Shown: positions 53,197 through 62,272 of the stretch, in pieces | Numbering within the stretch: the first letter of the stretch is position 1 | How the letters are laid out: the number at the start of each line of letters is the position of its first letter | Source of the DNA: Gammaproteobacteria bacterium | Lineage (GTDB): Bacteria > Pseudomonadota > Gammaproteobacteria > Granulosicoccales > Granulosicoccaceae | DNA length: 64,000 nucleotides | Assembly (NCBI GenBank): GCA_002746645.1 | Contig: PDPU01000024.1 | Location: 1 to 64,000, forward strand | Direction of reading: 5' to 3' | The notes under the pieces: model-generated | What the model was told of the DNA's origin: nothing | The model's input: only the letters and a program-made list of their open reading frames with translations | Database searches by the model: none | Position numbers and translations under genes: made by a program

Positions 53197-55974
53197 TTGA
53201 TCAATTCGCCAGAGCAAACGGTAGAGATTTCACTTGATGACCTGCACGAGGCGCTTGCGGCCGGTGCGCTGTTGCTGAGCGTGAATCAGCGTCTTGCGCG
53301 TCATCTGCAGATCGCGCACGCCGAGTGGCGCCTGGCGCGTGGCGAATCGGTCTGGGAGTCACCGCGCATTCTGCCCTGGAGTGCCTGGTTCACCCACTGG
53401 TACGGGGAACTGGATCTGCCCGACAAGCGCGCACTCCTGCCATCGCTGCTCGCACGCCAGTACTGGCACGATGCCGTCGAGCGAGGTGAACAGGCGCGTC
53501 TTCTCGATACCCGTGCCGCTGCCGAACTGGCCTTCGAGGCGTGGCAGATCGCTGCGCGCTGGCGCATCGAGAACGACAGTGACGCCTACCTCTCCGATGA
53601 CCAGTTCGCCTTCGAGTGCTGGCGCAGACATTTCCGAGCACGTCTTGAGGAAGGCGGCTGGATCGACCAGGCGGATCTGCCGGCACTCCTCATCGACATG
53701 CTCGGGAGTCTCGACGGTGCCGGTGATGCCGAGGAGGGTATCGGTGCTTCGCTGGTGGGGGCTGCCGAGGTGATCCTCGCGGGTTTCATCGAACTCACAC
53801 CCGAGCAAGGCCTTCTCGTCGCGGCGTTCGCGTCGGCAGGTATTCGCGTGCGGACGCTGGCTCTGAGAGCATCCGGCGTGTCTGCGTCCGGTGACGGGCA
53901 GGCGATTGAGCGACGTATCTGCATGGATGATCAGCACGAACTCGATCTGCTCGCGGCGGAGCTCCGTCACGAACTCGAGGTGGTGCCGGCAGACAGTCCA
54001 CCACCGCGTCTGGGTGTGGTCATCAGTGATCTCGGTGCGCGTCGCGTGGCGCTCGTGCGGGCGCTCGAGCGCGCCTTCTTTCCGGGTCTGTCACCGGCAG
54101 CCATCGAGGCCATCGGGCGTCCCTGGGATATCTCTCTCGGTGGCGCACTTGCCGATGAGCCGCTCATCCGCAGCGCGCTCGATATCATCGAGCTGACTCT
54201 CGACGGACTGCCACCTGCCGACGTGTCTGCACTGCTCATGAGTTCGGTCGTGATCCGCGACGCCGACACGCGTGAGCAGGCCGAGCGCCTCGATCGGAAG
54301 ATCCGTCGACATCACCTTCCGCGGCTCACCCTGAAGCTGCTGCTTGATGAACTGAATCGGAAAGGTCCGCTGGCCGAGCGGTTTGTCGCCTTGCTGTCGG
54401 CGCGCAACGTAAGCCGCGTCGGCAGTGCTGCGTGGGCTGCGCGCTTCTCGCAGTGGCTGGCATGCTGCGACTGGCCGGGGCAGGGGCGCGACAGCCGTGA
54501 ATTCCAGAGCATCGAAGCCTGGAACGCCTGCCTCGACGACATGCACATTCTCGACGACGAGCCACTGGACCGGCGTGCCGCCTTCGCACAGATCAGACGC
54601 CTCGCGAAGGAGCGGCGTTTTCAGATCGAGACCGAAGCGCAGCCGATCTCGATTCTCGGGCGCCTTGAAAGCCATGGGCTGCCCTTCGACAGGCTCTGGC
54701 TGCTCGGCATGGACAGCGAACACTGGCCACCCACCGGCAACCCCAGCCCCTTCCTGTCGATGACGGCGCAGAAGGCGCAAGGGGTGCCGGAGGCTTCGGC
54801 AGCGGCACGCCTCGCGCGCGCCGAATCCGAATTCGCGCTGTGGCGGAAGCTCTCTGGCCGGCTCGTAATCATGCACACCCGGTGTCGAGACGGCAACGAC
54901 ATCCTCCCTGCGGCCGTCGTCAGGGACATCCCCGAGGTGGCGTCGGCGGTGACGCCGGCAACACCGGCTGCCATCGTCGCGGATGCCGCTCGCAGCGAGA
55001 CGCTCGCAGACACGGAGGGTGTGCCGCTTGCCGCCGGTGAATTGCTGCCGGGTGGTGCCAGTGCCTTCCGCAATCAGGCCGAGTGCCCGTTCCGTGCCTA
55101 TGCGCTGCACCGCCTGTCCGCCTATCCGCTCGAGGAATCCTCGCCGGGGCTCGATGCGCGTCAGCTCGGTGACATGGCGCACGAAGTGCTCGATACCTTC
55201 TGGACCGATGTCGGGACGCAGGCAGCATTGCTTGCACTCGGCGAGGTCGGTCGTGTGGAGCGCCTTGCCACACACATCGATGCAGCGCTCGACAAGTTCA
55301 AGGTCACGGGTGTGCTTGCCGTACTCGAGCGTCGCCGTCTGCTGGAGGTCATCGGCAACTGGATCGAGGGGGTGGAGACGACACGTCCGCCCTTCGTCAA
55401 CGAAGGCACCGAACAGCAGAGTCTCTTCGACTTCGACGGATTCACGATAAAGCTGCGTATCGACCGTGTCGATGATGTCGGTGGGTGGCGTGTGCTGATC
55501 GACTACAAGACCGGCAGCACAGCCCCGATCAAGGAATGGGCAGCTGATCGTATTGTCAGTTCGCAGTTGCCGCTCTACGCGATTCTCGCCGACGATGTGC
55601 AGGGTATCGCCTACGCGGAAATCACGCCCGTCAGCAATCGCTTTCGCGGCGTCACGGCTGCCGGCGACATGCTCGCGGGCACCGAGCAGTCGCTCGAACA
55701 ACTCGATGACTTTGCCGCCATGAAGGCACACTGGCACGATGCACTCGGGCGCGTGGGCGAGGAAATCAGGGCAGGACATGCGCCCGTCACGCCGCAAGCC
55801 AGGGCCTGCAGCTACTGTGCGCTGCGATCGCTCTGTCGCGTCGATGCCGATGCCTTGGCGGTAACGGATGGTGACACCGATATCGCCAGCCCTGACGCAA
55901 CCGACGCAACCGACGTAACTGACGCAACTGATGCAGCGCGTGAGTTCCACCGCGCCGATGGAGGCCGCAACTGA
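53197..55974 (+). CDS. AddB-like PD-(D/E)XK nuclease, double-strand-break repair (TIGR03623-like)
   Basis: A 925-residue DNA-repair protein with an inactive-helicase-like body and a C-terminal RecB-type nuclease, partner of the AddA-like protein that follows. Nuclease motif VLIDYKTGS supplies Asp769 and Lys771. Four cysteines fit the AddB iron-sulfur staple: Cys630 (AECPFRAYA) and Cys871, Cys874, Cys880 (CSYCALRSLC). The likely start is TTG 53197, as no ATG or GTG precedes conserved sequence. Near the C-terminus five 9-bp repeats encode a DAT/DVT tract. Its stop overlaps the next start by 1 bp (TGATG), indicating coupling. Confidence 0.9.
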   Translation: MINSPEQTVEISLDDLHEALAAGALLLSVNQRLARHLQIAHAEWRLARGESVWESPRILPWSAWFTHWYGELDLPDKRALLPSLLARQYWHDAVERGEQARLLDTRAAAELAFEAWQIAARWRIENDSDAYLSDDQFAFECWRRHFRARLEEGGWIDQADLPALLIDMLGSLDGAGDAEEGIGASLVGAAEVILAGFIELTPEQGLLVAAFASAGIRVRTLALRASGVSASGDGQAIERRICMDDQHELDLLAAELRHELEVVPADSPPPRLGVVISDLGARRVALVRALERAFFPGLSPAAIEAIGRPWDISLGGALADEPLIRSALDIIELTLDGLPPADVSALLMSSVVIRDADTREQAERLDRKIRRHHLPRLTLKLLLDELNRKGPLAERFVALLSARNVSRVGSAAWAARFSQWLACCDWPGQGRDSREFQSIEAWNACLDDMHILDDEPLDRRAAFAQIRRLAKERRFQIETEAQPISILGRLESHGLPFDRLWLLGMDSEHWPPTGNPSPFLSMTAQKAQGVPEASAAARLARAESEFALWRKLSGRLVIMHTRCRDGNDILPAAVVRDIPEVASAVTPATPAAIVADAARSETLADTEGVPLAAGELLPGGASAFRNQAECPFRAYALHRLSAYPLEESSPGLDARQLGDMAHEVLDTFWTDVGTQAALLALGEVGRVERLATHIDAALDKFKVTGVLAVLERRRLLEVIGNWIEGVETTRPPFVNEGTEQQSLFDFDGFTIKLRIDRVDDVGGWRVLIDYKTGSTAPIKEWAADRIVSSQLPLYAILADDVQGIAYAEITPVSNRFRGVTAAGDMLAGTEQSLEQLDDFAAMKAHWHDALGRVGEEIRAGHAPVTPQARACSYCALRSLCRVDADALAVTDGDTDIASPDATDATDVTDATDAAREFHRADGGRN
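55894..55938. repeat. 9-bp in-frame tandem repeat at AddB-like C-terminus
   Basis: Five units of consensus GACGCAACY at 55894, 55903, 55912, 55921 and 55930 encode an Asp-Ala-Thr-type tract after the iron-sulfur cysteines. Confidence 0.85.
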
Positions 55975-58900
55975 TGGCCCGCAAGCGTGACGATGATCGT
56001 CAGCAGTCGCTGTTGTTCGATGATGTTGACGAGTGTGGCGCACCGGCGAACGCACCGGCGAACGCACCGGCGAACGCACCGGCGAACGCACCGGCGAACG
56101 CACCGGCGAGTGAACCGGCGAATGTGGCGTCCAGCACGTCGGTGATCGAGGCGAAAGTGCCGCAGGATGCCGCCGTGCGTCGCGCAGCGCTCGACCCCAC
56201 GCGCTCCTTCATCGTGCAGGCACCGGCAGGCTCGGGCAAGACCGAACTCCTGACTCGCCGCGTGCTGGTCTTGCTCACGGTGGTGGATGAACCCGAGCAG
56301 GTGCTTGCCATCACCTTCACGATCAAGGCGGCAAGCGAGATGCGCCAGCGTGTGCTGGCCGTGCTCGAACGTGCCGCCGCAGGCGAGCAGGGCGACAACA
56401 CCTACGAGGTGGAGAGTCTCGAACTGGCCCGCCGCGTGCTCGCACGCGACGCCGAACGTGGCTGGCAGCTGCGCCGCAATCCGCTGCGCCTGAACCTGCG
56501 CACCATCGATTCTCTGGCGGCGCAACTGGCACGCGCGCTGCCCGTGGTCTCGACGCTCGGTGCGCCCGTCGGCATCGCCGCGGACGCCAGGGAACTCTAC
56601 GTCCTCGCGGCGACGCGCTTCGTCGAGAAGCACCTTGCCGAACTCGATGAACTGCTCCTGCTGCTGGGTAACCGCATCGACCGTACCGTCGATCTGTTTG
56701 CCGAACTGCTCGCCAATCGCGATCAGTGGCGACGCTATGTGCCGGCTGCGAATTTCGATGGACCGGAACTCAGGGGAGTGCTCGAAGGCATGCTTGCCGA
56801 ACTGGTCGAAGCGCGTCTTGCAGCCTTGCTGGCGGCGCTGCCGGACCTCGACGAAGCGTGCGTCTGTACCTGCCTGCGGACTGCCGCGGCACACTATCGG
56901 GTGCTGCAGCCGGACGACTGTGCGAAACCCCAGCCCAAGGCATGGTGGTGTGATCACTGGGCTTCGCTCGAGCATCTGCCCGGGAGCGACGCCGCCGCGC
57001 TTGGCGACTGGCGGAGCATCGCGCATGCCTTCCTTACCGGGCAGGGCACCGTGCGCAAGAGCGTGACGCGAGCACTCGGGTTTCCGACGAGCAGGAATGA
57101 CAGCAAGGACCTTGGTGTCGATGACGCCGAATTGAAGGCCAACAAGACGGCTTTCGTAGCGTGTCTGGCGGAGATTGCCGCTCATGAAGAGTTCGTCGGT
57201 CTGCTCGGGGAGGTGCGTGCGCTGCCGGAGCCGAGCTACAAGGATGATCAGTGGGTGCTTCTCGAACAGATCATGCGCGTGCTGGGACGCCTCCTTGATG
57301 AGCTGCGCGCGGTGTTCGCCGAACGCGGTGAGCTTGATTTCATCGAGGTGTCGATGTGCGCCATGACCGCACTCGGCTCCGAAGACGCGCCGACCGATCT
57401 TGCGCTCGCGATGGACTACCGCCTGCAGCATCTTCTCATCGACGAATTCCAGGACACCTCCATCTCGCAGTTCAAGCTGTTCAAGCAGCTGCTCTCGGGC
57501 TGGCAGCCGGGGGACGGGCGCACGGCGTTCGTGGTGGGGGATCCGATGCAGTCGATCTATCGCTTCCGCGATGCCGAAGTGATGCTGTTCGAGCGCGCGC
57601 GTACCAAAGGCATCGGCCCGGTCGTGCTCGAATCGCTGCAACTGCAGGTCAATTTCCGCTCCTCGCCCGACATCATCGAGTGGGTCAATACACAGTTTCC
57701 GGCCATCTTTCCGACGCGAACCGACGTCGAGACCGCGGCCGTTCCCTACGCACCGTCGACGGCCTTTCGCGAGATTCCGGGTGAAGTCAGGCTGCACCCG
57801 TTTGCCGGAGGCACGGTCGCGCAGGAAGCGGCCGCGGTGGCCGATCTCTGTCGCGTGGCGCTTGACGAGCGCCCGCAGGAGAGCATCGCCATACTCCTGA
57901 GAAGTCGCGCCCAGGCCGGCCCGGTGGTGGCAGCACTGCGCGATGCCGGTCTGCCCTACCGCTCGGTGGACATGGACGTGCTCGGCGAGCGGCCGGTGGT
58001 ACGCGATATCGTTGCGCTGACGCTCGCGCTGCGCTATCCGCATGATCGTCTGCACTGGCTGGCCGTGCTGCGCTCACCCGCGGTGGGGCTGACGCTTGCC
58101 GACCTGACGGTCTTCTGCCGCGATCCGCAGGACGGGCGGCGCGCGATCCCGGCACAGTTTGCCGATGCCGAGCGCATCGCGGGCATGAGCAAGGATGGCC
58201 GCGCGCGGCTCGCGCGTTTCCGTGCCGTCGCCGATGAAGCCCGTCAGCGGGCGTCGCGCGATGCGCTGATGCCCTGGGTGGAAAGTGTGTGGCTCGGCAT
58301 CGGTGGCCCCGCCGCCTGTCGCGGGCCCGATGGTGCCGTGTCGGCGGTCGATCTCGATGCCGCCGAGCGGGCTTTCCAGTGCCTCGGCGCGCTGGAGGCG
58401 GCCGGCAGACTCTGGCGACAGAGCGTCATCGAAGCGGCCATGGCCGAACTCTACGCCGGTATCGCGGTGGACGATGTCGAACAAGCTGGCGGCATCCAGA
58501 TCATGACCTTGCACAAATCCAAGGGGCTTGAGTTCGATACCGTGATCCTGCCCTCGCTCGATCGGCGTCCGAAGAACGATACCACCGGGCTCATCAACTG
58601 GTTCGAACGCAGCAGCGACGACGATTACCGGCTGTTGCTGGCGCCGCTCGAGCGGCCGGGGCGTGATCTCAGGGATGCCGACCGTCTGAGCCGCCTGATC
58701 AGGAAGATTCGTGAGCGACGCAGCCTCGAAGAAACCCGTCGCCTGCTGTATGTCGCCTGCACCCGAGCGCGTCGCAGCCTCCATCTGCTGGCACGGCTGG
58801 AGTACAACGCGCAGGGTGATGCCTTGAAGTCGCCGGTTGGCAGCAGTCTGCTGGCACCGCTTCGAAGCGTGTTCGAACCCCTGTTCGAGGCAAGATGCGC

Positions 58901-59786
58901 TGCCGCGGCGAGCGAGGCGGAGGTCGTTGCCACGGCGTCGGCGACTGCGAAGCGGGACGACGATGCACCGGATCGGTTCACGGAGGATTCCGTTCCCGAG
59001 CATGATGGCGTCACGAACACCCATCCGGTTGCCGCACCGCCATTGCGGCGACTGCCCGCCGACTGGACAATGCCGGTGATGGCGGCGTTCAGGCCGTCTC
59101 GTGACGACAGCGCGGCACCACTTGATCGAAAACCGCCGCCGCTCTGGGGTGGCCGTGACGGGCGCGACATCGGTACCGTCGTGCACCGGCAACTCCAGCT
59201 CCTTGCCGATGGCATGGCACGCGAGGGTGTGCTGACCGACAGTGGCAAGGCCGTCGCATGCGTGCGCGCCTGGATCGAAAGCGAACACCCTGACTGGCTG
59301 GTGCCACTCGAGCGGGGTGCCGAGCAGGCGCATCCGCTTGCGGCGAAGCTTCGGCGCGAGTTGCAGGCCGAAGGCATGCCGATGTCGCGCATGAACGCGG
59401 CGCTCGTGCAGGTCTGGAAGGCCGTCCACAACACGCTCGAAGACGACGTCGGGTGCTGGATTCTTGCCCCGCATGCCGAGGCACGCAGCGAGTGGGCGCT
59501 CAGCATTGCCGAGGCCTCGGCGGCCGGACATGCGCCGCGCGCCGCGAACTACATCATCGATCGCAGCTTCGTGGACGACGGGCAACGCTGGATCATTGAC
59601 TACAAGACCGGCGAACACGAGGGCAGTGACCTTGCCGGCTTTCTCGACACACAGTTCGAGCGCTATCGACCGCAGCTCGAAAACTATGCTGATATCATCG
59701 GCAGGGTCGATTCACGGCCAGTCATGCTGGGTCTGTATTTTCCGCTGCACGCCGAATGGAAAGCGTGGCAGCCCGGCCGGGCCTGA
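55974..59786 (+). CDS. AddA-like UvrD/RecB-type helicase-nuclease
   Basis: A 1270-residue superfamily-1 helicase with a C-terminal nuclease, the motor subunit of the AddAB-like pair. Residues 20-50 are an (APAN)n repeat from a 12-bp tandem repeat. Helicase motifs: Walker A APAGSGKT (83-90), motif II LLIDEFQDTS, motif III VVGDPMQSIYRFRDAEV, motif IV NFRSSPDIIEWVN, motif V TLHKSKGLEFDTVIL, motif VI LLYVACTRARRSLHLL. The C-terminal nuclease has WIIDYKTGEHEG and a late tyrosine-containing helix. It starts 1 bp inside the AddB-like stop. Together they would resect double-strand ends for RecA loading. Confidence 0.94.
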   Translation: MARKRDDDRQQSLLFDDVDECGAPANAPANAPANAPANAPANAPASEPANVASSTSVIEAKVPQDAAVRRAALDPTRSFIVQAPAGSGKTELLTRRVLVLLTVVDEPEQVLAITFTIKAASEMRQRVLAVLERAAAGEQGDNTYEVESLELARRVLARDAERGWQLRRNPLRLNLRTIDSLAAQLARALPVVSTLGAPVGIAADARELYVLAATRFVEKHLAELDELLLLLGNRIDRTVDLFAELLANRDQWRRYVPAANFDGPELRGVLEGMLAELVEARLAALLAALPDLDEACVCTCLRTAAAHYRVLQPDDCAKPQPKAWWCDHWASLEHLPGSDAAALGDWRSIAHAFLTGQGTVRKSVTRALGFPTSRNDSKDLGVDDAELKANKTAFVACLAEIAAHEEFVGLLGEVRALPEPSYKDDQWVLLEQIMRVLGRLLDELRAVFAERGELDFIEVSMCAMTALGSEDAPTDLALAMDYRLQHLLIDEFQDTSISQFKLFKQLLSGWQPGDGRTAFVVGDPMQSIYRFRDAEVMLFERARTKGIGPVVLESLQLQVNFRSSPDIIEWVNTQFPAIFPTRTDVETAAVPYAPSTAFREIPGEVRLHPFAGGTVAQEAAAVADLCRVALDERPQESIAILLRSRAQAGPVVAALRDAGLPYRSVDMDVLGERPVVRDIVALTLALRYPHDRLHWLAVLRSPAVGLTLADLTVFCRDPQDGRRAIPAQFADAERIAGMSKDGRARLARFRAVADEARQRASRDALMPWVESVWLGIGGPAACRGPDGAVSAVDLDAAERAFQCLGALEAAGRLWRQSVIEAAMAELYAGIAVDDVEQAGGIQIMTLHKSKGLEFDTVILPSLDRRPKNDTTGLINWFERSSDDDYRLLLAPLERPGRDLRDADRLSRLIRKIRERRSLEETRRLLYVACTRARRSLHLLARLEYNAQGDALKSPVGSSLLAPLRSVFEPLFEARCAAAASEAEVVATASATAKRDDDAPDRFTEDSVPEHDGVTNTHPVAAPPLRRLPADWTMPVMAAFRPSRDDSAAPLDRKPPPLWGGRDGRDIGTVVHRQLQLLADGMAREGVLTDSGKAVACVRAWIESEHPDWLVPLERGAEQAHPLAAKLRRELQAEGMPMSRMNAALVQVWKAVHNTLEDDVGCWILAPHAEARSEWALSIAEASAAGHAPRAANYIIDRSFVDDGQRWIIDYKTGEHEGSDLAGFLDTQFERYRPQLENYADIIGRVDSRPVMLGLYFPLHAEWKAWQPGRA
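56040..56123. repeat. 12-bp in-frame tandem repeat at AddA-like N-terminus
   Basis: Five perfect GCACCGGCGAAC units (56040-56099) are followed by two divergent units (56100-56123). They encode alternating Ala-Pro-Ala-Asn in a disordered N-terminal extension before the helicase domain. Confidence 0.95.
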
Positions 59787-59850
59787 GGTCACGGATCCCT
59801 CTTGCAGAACACGGCACATACCCCCACAAGGTGGGTACGGAGGAATACAC

Positions 59851-59937
59851 ATGCCTGCTACAGTTCAACGCCTGCTCGGCTTCATCATCCTGTTCGCCAC
59901 GGTAGGGATCCTGTCCTGCCAGGCTTTCCTGGGCTGA
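59851..59937 (+). CDS. 28-residue small membrane protein
   Basis: An ATG preceded by a perfect GGAGGA (59839-59844, 6-bp spacing) opens a 28-codon frame. After MPATVQR comes one hydrophobic helix (LLGFIILFATVGILS), then CQAFLG. It ends 7 bp before the XpaC-like start and lies 64 bp after the AddA-like stop. The strong ribosome binding site, single transmembrane helix and tight spacing support a real small membrane protein co-expressed with the TelA/XpaC module. No family is recognised. Confidence 0.65.
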   Translation: MPATVQRLLGFIILFATVGILSCQAFLG

Positions 59938-59944
59938 TCGGTTC

Positions 59945-60796
59945 ATGGCTGCTGTCCGACGCATCGACACCGCTCCGACGCGACCACCCGCGGTATGGCG
60001 TGGCGCGCTTCTCTACGTCTTCTCGCTGCCGCTCATTCCGGCCTTCTTTTCGGCGCTCGGCGATGGCGACTTCGTGGTTGCCTTTGCCCGCGCTGCTGCC
60101 TTCGGGCTCACGCTCGGTGCCGCCACGTTCATCCGCAAGGGTATTCGCCTGCAGCGCGAGAGCGAACGCCGCCGCATCCGCCGCCGTGGTGGCATTCGCC
60201 ACTACCGTCTCATCGGTGCCCTCATGCTGGCCGTCGGCATGTTCGTGCTCGCCTGGATCGGCATCCCCGGCAAGCACGGGCTGTTCGAGAGCCTGATTCT
60301 CGGCGGGGTGGTAGTCCTCGGCTGCTGGCTGAACTACGGCTTCGATCCCGCACGGCAGGATCCGGAGATTGCGGCCGTCGGTATCACCACCGAGGAACTG
60401 GTGGAACTTCTCGAAGAAGCGGAAGGGCAGATCGACGCCATCGAGGCGGCGGGGCGGGAGATCCACAATCGCGAGTTCCGCGATCGCCTGCGCCGCATCG
60501 TGGCCGAGGCGCGCGACATCCTCGATACCATCGAGCGCGATCCCGTTGACGCACGCCGGGCGCGGAAATTCCTGAAGGTCTATCTCGATGGCGCGCGTCA
60601 GGTCACCGAAGGTTATGCGCGTACTCACCGGCAGGGCGGCACCCACGAACTCGAAAGCAATTTCCGCCGCGTGCTGACGACGATGGAAACCGTCGTCGCC
60701 GAACAGCAGGAGGCGCTGCGGGAGAACAACCTCAACGACCTCGACGTGAACATCGAAGTGCTGCAACTGCAGCTCGAGAAGGAAGGCGTGACCTGA
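59945..60796 (+). CDS. XpaC-like membrane protein (5-bromo-4-chloroindolyl phosphate hydrolysis family)
   Basis: A 283-residue protein of the XpaC family (PF10112), commonly encoded beside TelA. About four hydrophobic segments lie in the first 140 residues (ALLYVFSLPLIPAFFSAL, LIGALMLAVGMFVLAWIG, LILGGVVVLGCWLNYGF). They are followed by a cytoplasmic helical domain (VGITTEELVELLEEAEGQID, FRRVLTTMETVVAEQQEAL) with coiled-coil character. The family name reflects a historic phenotype, not a proven phosphatase; no phosphatase motif is visible. It sits between the 28-residue peptide and the telA gene. Confidence 0.88.
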   Translation: MAAVRRIDTAPTRPPAVWRGALLYVFSLPLIPAFFSALGDGDFVVAFARAAAFGLTLGAATFIRKGIRLQRESERRRIRRRGGIRHYRLIGALMLAVGMFVLAWIGIPGKHGLFESLILGGVVVLGCWLNYGFDPARQDPEIAAVGITTEELVELLEEAEGQIDAIEAAGREIHNREFRDRLRRIVAEARDILDTIERDPVDARRARKFLKVYLDGARQVTEGYARTHRQGGTHELESNFRRVLTTMETVVAEQQEALRENNLNDLDVNIEVLQLQLEKEGVT

Positions 60797-60861
60797 AACC
60801 CGAAACCGCGTGGTCACCGGTGGTTACCGTCGCCGCGGCTGCTCTATCCCGTCACTGCACC

Positions 60862-60976
60862 CCCTGCTCCGATGCCGTGCTGCCCTGCTCCGACGCCGCA
60901 CCGCCTCGTTTCGACGCTGTGCTGTCCTGTTCCGACGCTGCGCTGCCCCGTTCCGACGCTGTGCTGTCCTGTTCCG
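60862..60976. repeat. 21-bp tandem repeat between XpaC-like and telA genes
   Basis: Five 21-bp units start at 60862, 60883, 60904, 60925 and 60946, with a partial sixth from 60967; core CCTGTTCCGACGCTGTGCTG. They differ by a few substitutions each. The array fills much of the 270-bp gap inside an otherwise compact gene group. Confidence 0.85.
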
Positions 60977-61066
60977 GCGGCCGGTCGGGGCGCTCGGATG
61001 GCGCCGGTTCGAGGCGCATTCTGCGTTAAGCTAAGCCGATGTTCGACACCCTGGAGATCCTGCCTC

Positions 61067-62269
61067 ATGGCCGATTCCCGCAATACCAGCACCACCACTG
61101 CGGTGGCCGAAGCCACCGGCACCGATATCTTCGGCCCCGATGAACTCCTGCCCGGCCAGGATCTCCTGCCGGTACCGAGCGAAGACGTCCACCGCTACGA
61201 TGACGTGGACACTGCCCAGCGGGCGCAGATCGACAGGCTCATGCAGGAGATCAACCTTGCCGACAGCAACTCGATCATCTTCTTCGGCAGCAAGGCGCAG
61301 CAGCAGCTCACCACCGTCTCCGACAACATGCTCGAGGGTGTGCGCAACAAGGATGTGGGTTCGGCCGGTCAGTCGCTCAACAACATGGTCACGGTGCTGC
61401 GGGGCTTTCAGGTCGAGGACTTCGACCCGAACGAGCGCCCCGGCTTCTTCACCCGCCTCTGGCGCAAGCTCTTCGGCGGCCTCACGCCGGTGGCGAAATT
61501 CGTGCAGCAGTACGAAGGTGTGCGCCGTCAGGTCGATGCCGTCACCGATGATCTCGAAGGCCACAAGACCCGGCTCCTGAAGGACATCACGTCGCTCGAC
61601 AAGCTGTACGAAGCCAATCTCCAGTATTTCCACGACCTCGAGTCCTACATCATTGCCGGTGAGCAGAAACTCGCCTACATCGACGACGAGATGCTTCCGG
61701 CCGCGGCCGCCAGCGCCGAGAACACCGATGAAGTGCTGCCCTCGCAGGAGCTTCGCGACCTGCGCTCGGCGCGTGACGACCTCGAACGCCGCATCCACGA
61801 TCTCAAGCTCACGCGGCAGGTGGCCATGCAGGGTCTCCCGAGCATTCGCCTGATTCAGGAAAACGACAAGGGTCTGGTCAACAAGATCAACTCGACACTC
61901 GTGAACACGGTGCCGCTCTGGCGCCAGCAACTCGCCCAGGCCGTCACCATCTTCCGTTCCGGAGAAGCCGCGAAGAGCGTCAAGCGCGCGAGCGACCTCA
62001 CCAACGAACTGCTCGAGAAGAACGCCGAAAACCTCCGCTCCGCGAATCGTACCGTGCGCGAGGAAATCGAGCGCGGCGTGTTCGACGTGAATGCCGTGCG
62101 CCGTGCCAATGACAACCTCATCGCCACGATCGAGGAAAGCCTGCAGATCGCCGACGAAGGCAAGCGCCGTCGGCACGAAGCGGAGGTGCAGCTCGAGAAC
62201 ATGGAATCACAACTCAAGGACACCCTGCAGCAGGCGTCCGCGCGCAAACATGCCGGCGCGGAGGTATAG
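61067..62269 (+). CDS. TelA/toxic anion resistance family protein
   Basis: A 400-residue member of the TelA/KlaA family (PF05816), associated with tellurite and other toxic-anion or envelope stress; its biochemistry is unsettled. The start at 61067 has GGAG about 10 bp upstream and matches family length. Typical sequence includes IIFFGSKAQQQLTTVSDNML, GFFTRLWRKLFGGLTPVAKF, YIIAGEQKLAYIDDEML and a long helical C-terminal half (LTNELLEKNAENLRSANRTV) of coiled-coil character. No membrane helix is seen. Only 3 bp separate it from the SPFH gene, so they are co-transcribed. Confidence 0.95.
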   Translation: MADSRNTSTTTAVAEATGTDIFGPDELLPGQDLLPVPSEDVHRYDDVDTAQRAQIDRLMQEINLADSNSIIFFGSKAQQQLTTVSDNMLEGVRNKDVGSAGQSLNNMVTVLRGFQVEDFDPNERPGFFTRLWRKLFGGLTPVAKFVQQYEGVRRQVDAVTDDLEGHKTRLLKDITSLDKLYEANLQYFHDLESYIIAGEQKLAYIDDEMLPAAAASAENTDEVLPSQELRDLRSARDDLERRIHDLKLTRQVAMQGLPSIRLIQENDKGLVNKINSTLVNTVPLWRQQLAQAVTIFRSGEAAKSVKRASDLTNELLEKNAENLRSANRTVREEIERGVFDVNAVRRANDNLIATIEESLQIADEGKRRRHEAEVQLENMESQLKDTLQQASARKHAGAEV

Positions 62270-62272
62270 GCC

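Noticed and set aside
52875..53237. Short frames on both strands between galE and the AddB-like gene
   Set aside because: No motif or ribosome binding site; the stretch is better explained as divergent regulatory DNA.
54091..58055. Two long leftward frames opposite the AddB/AddA-like genes
   Set aside because: Antisense shadows; their sequence at the repeat tracts simply mirrors the forward repeats.
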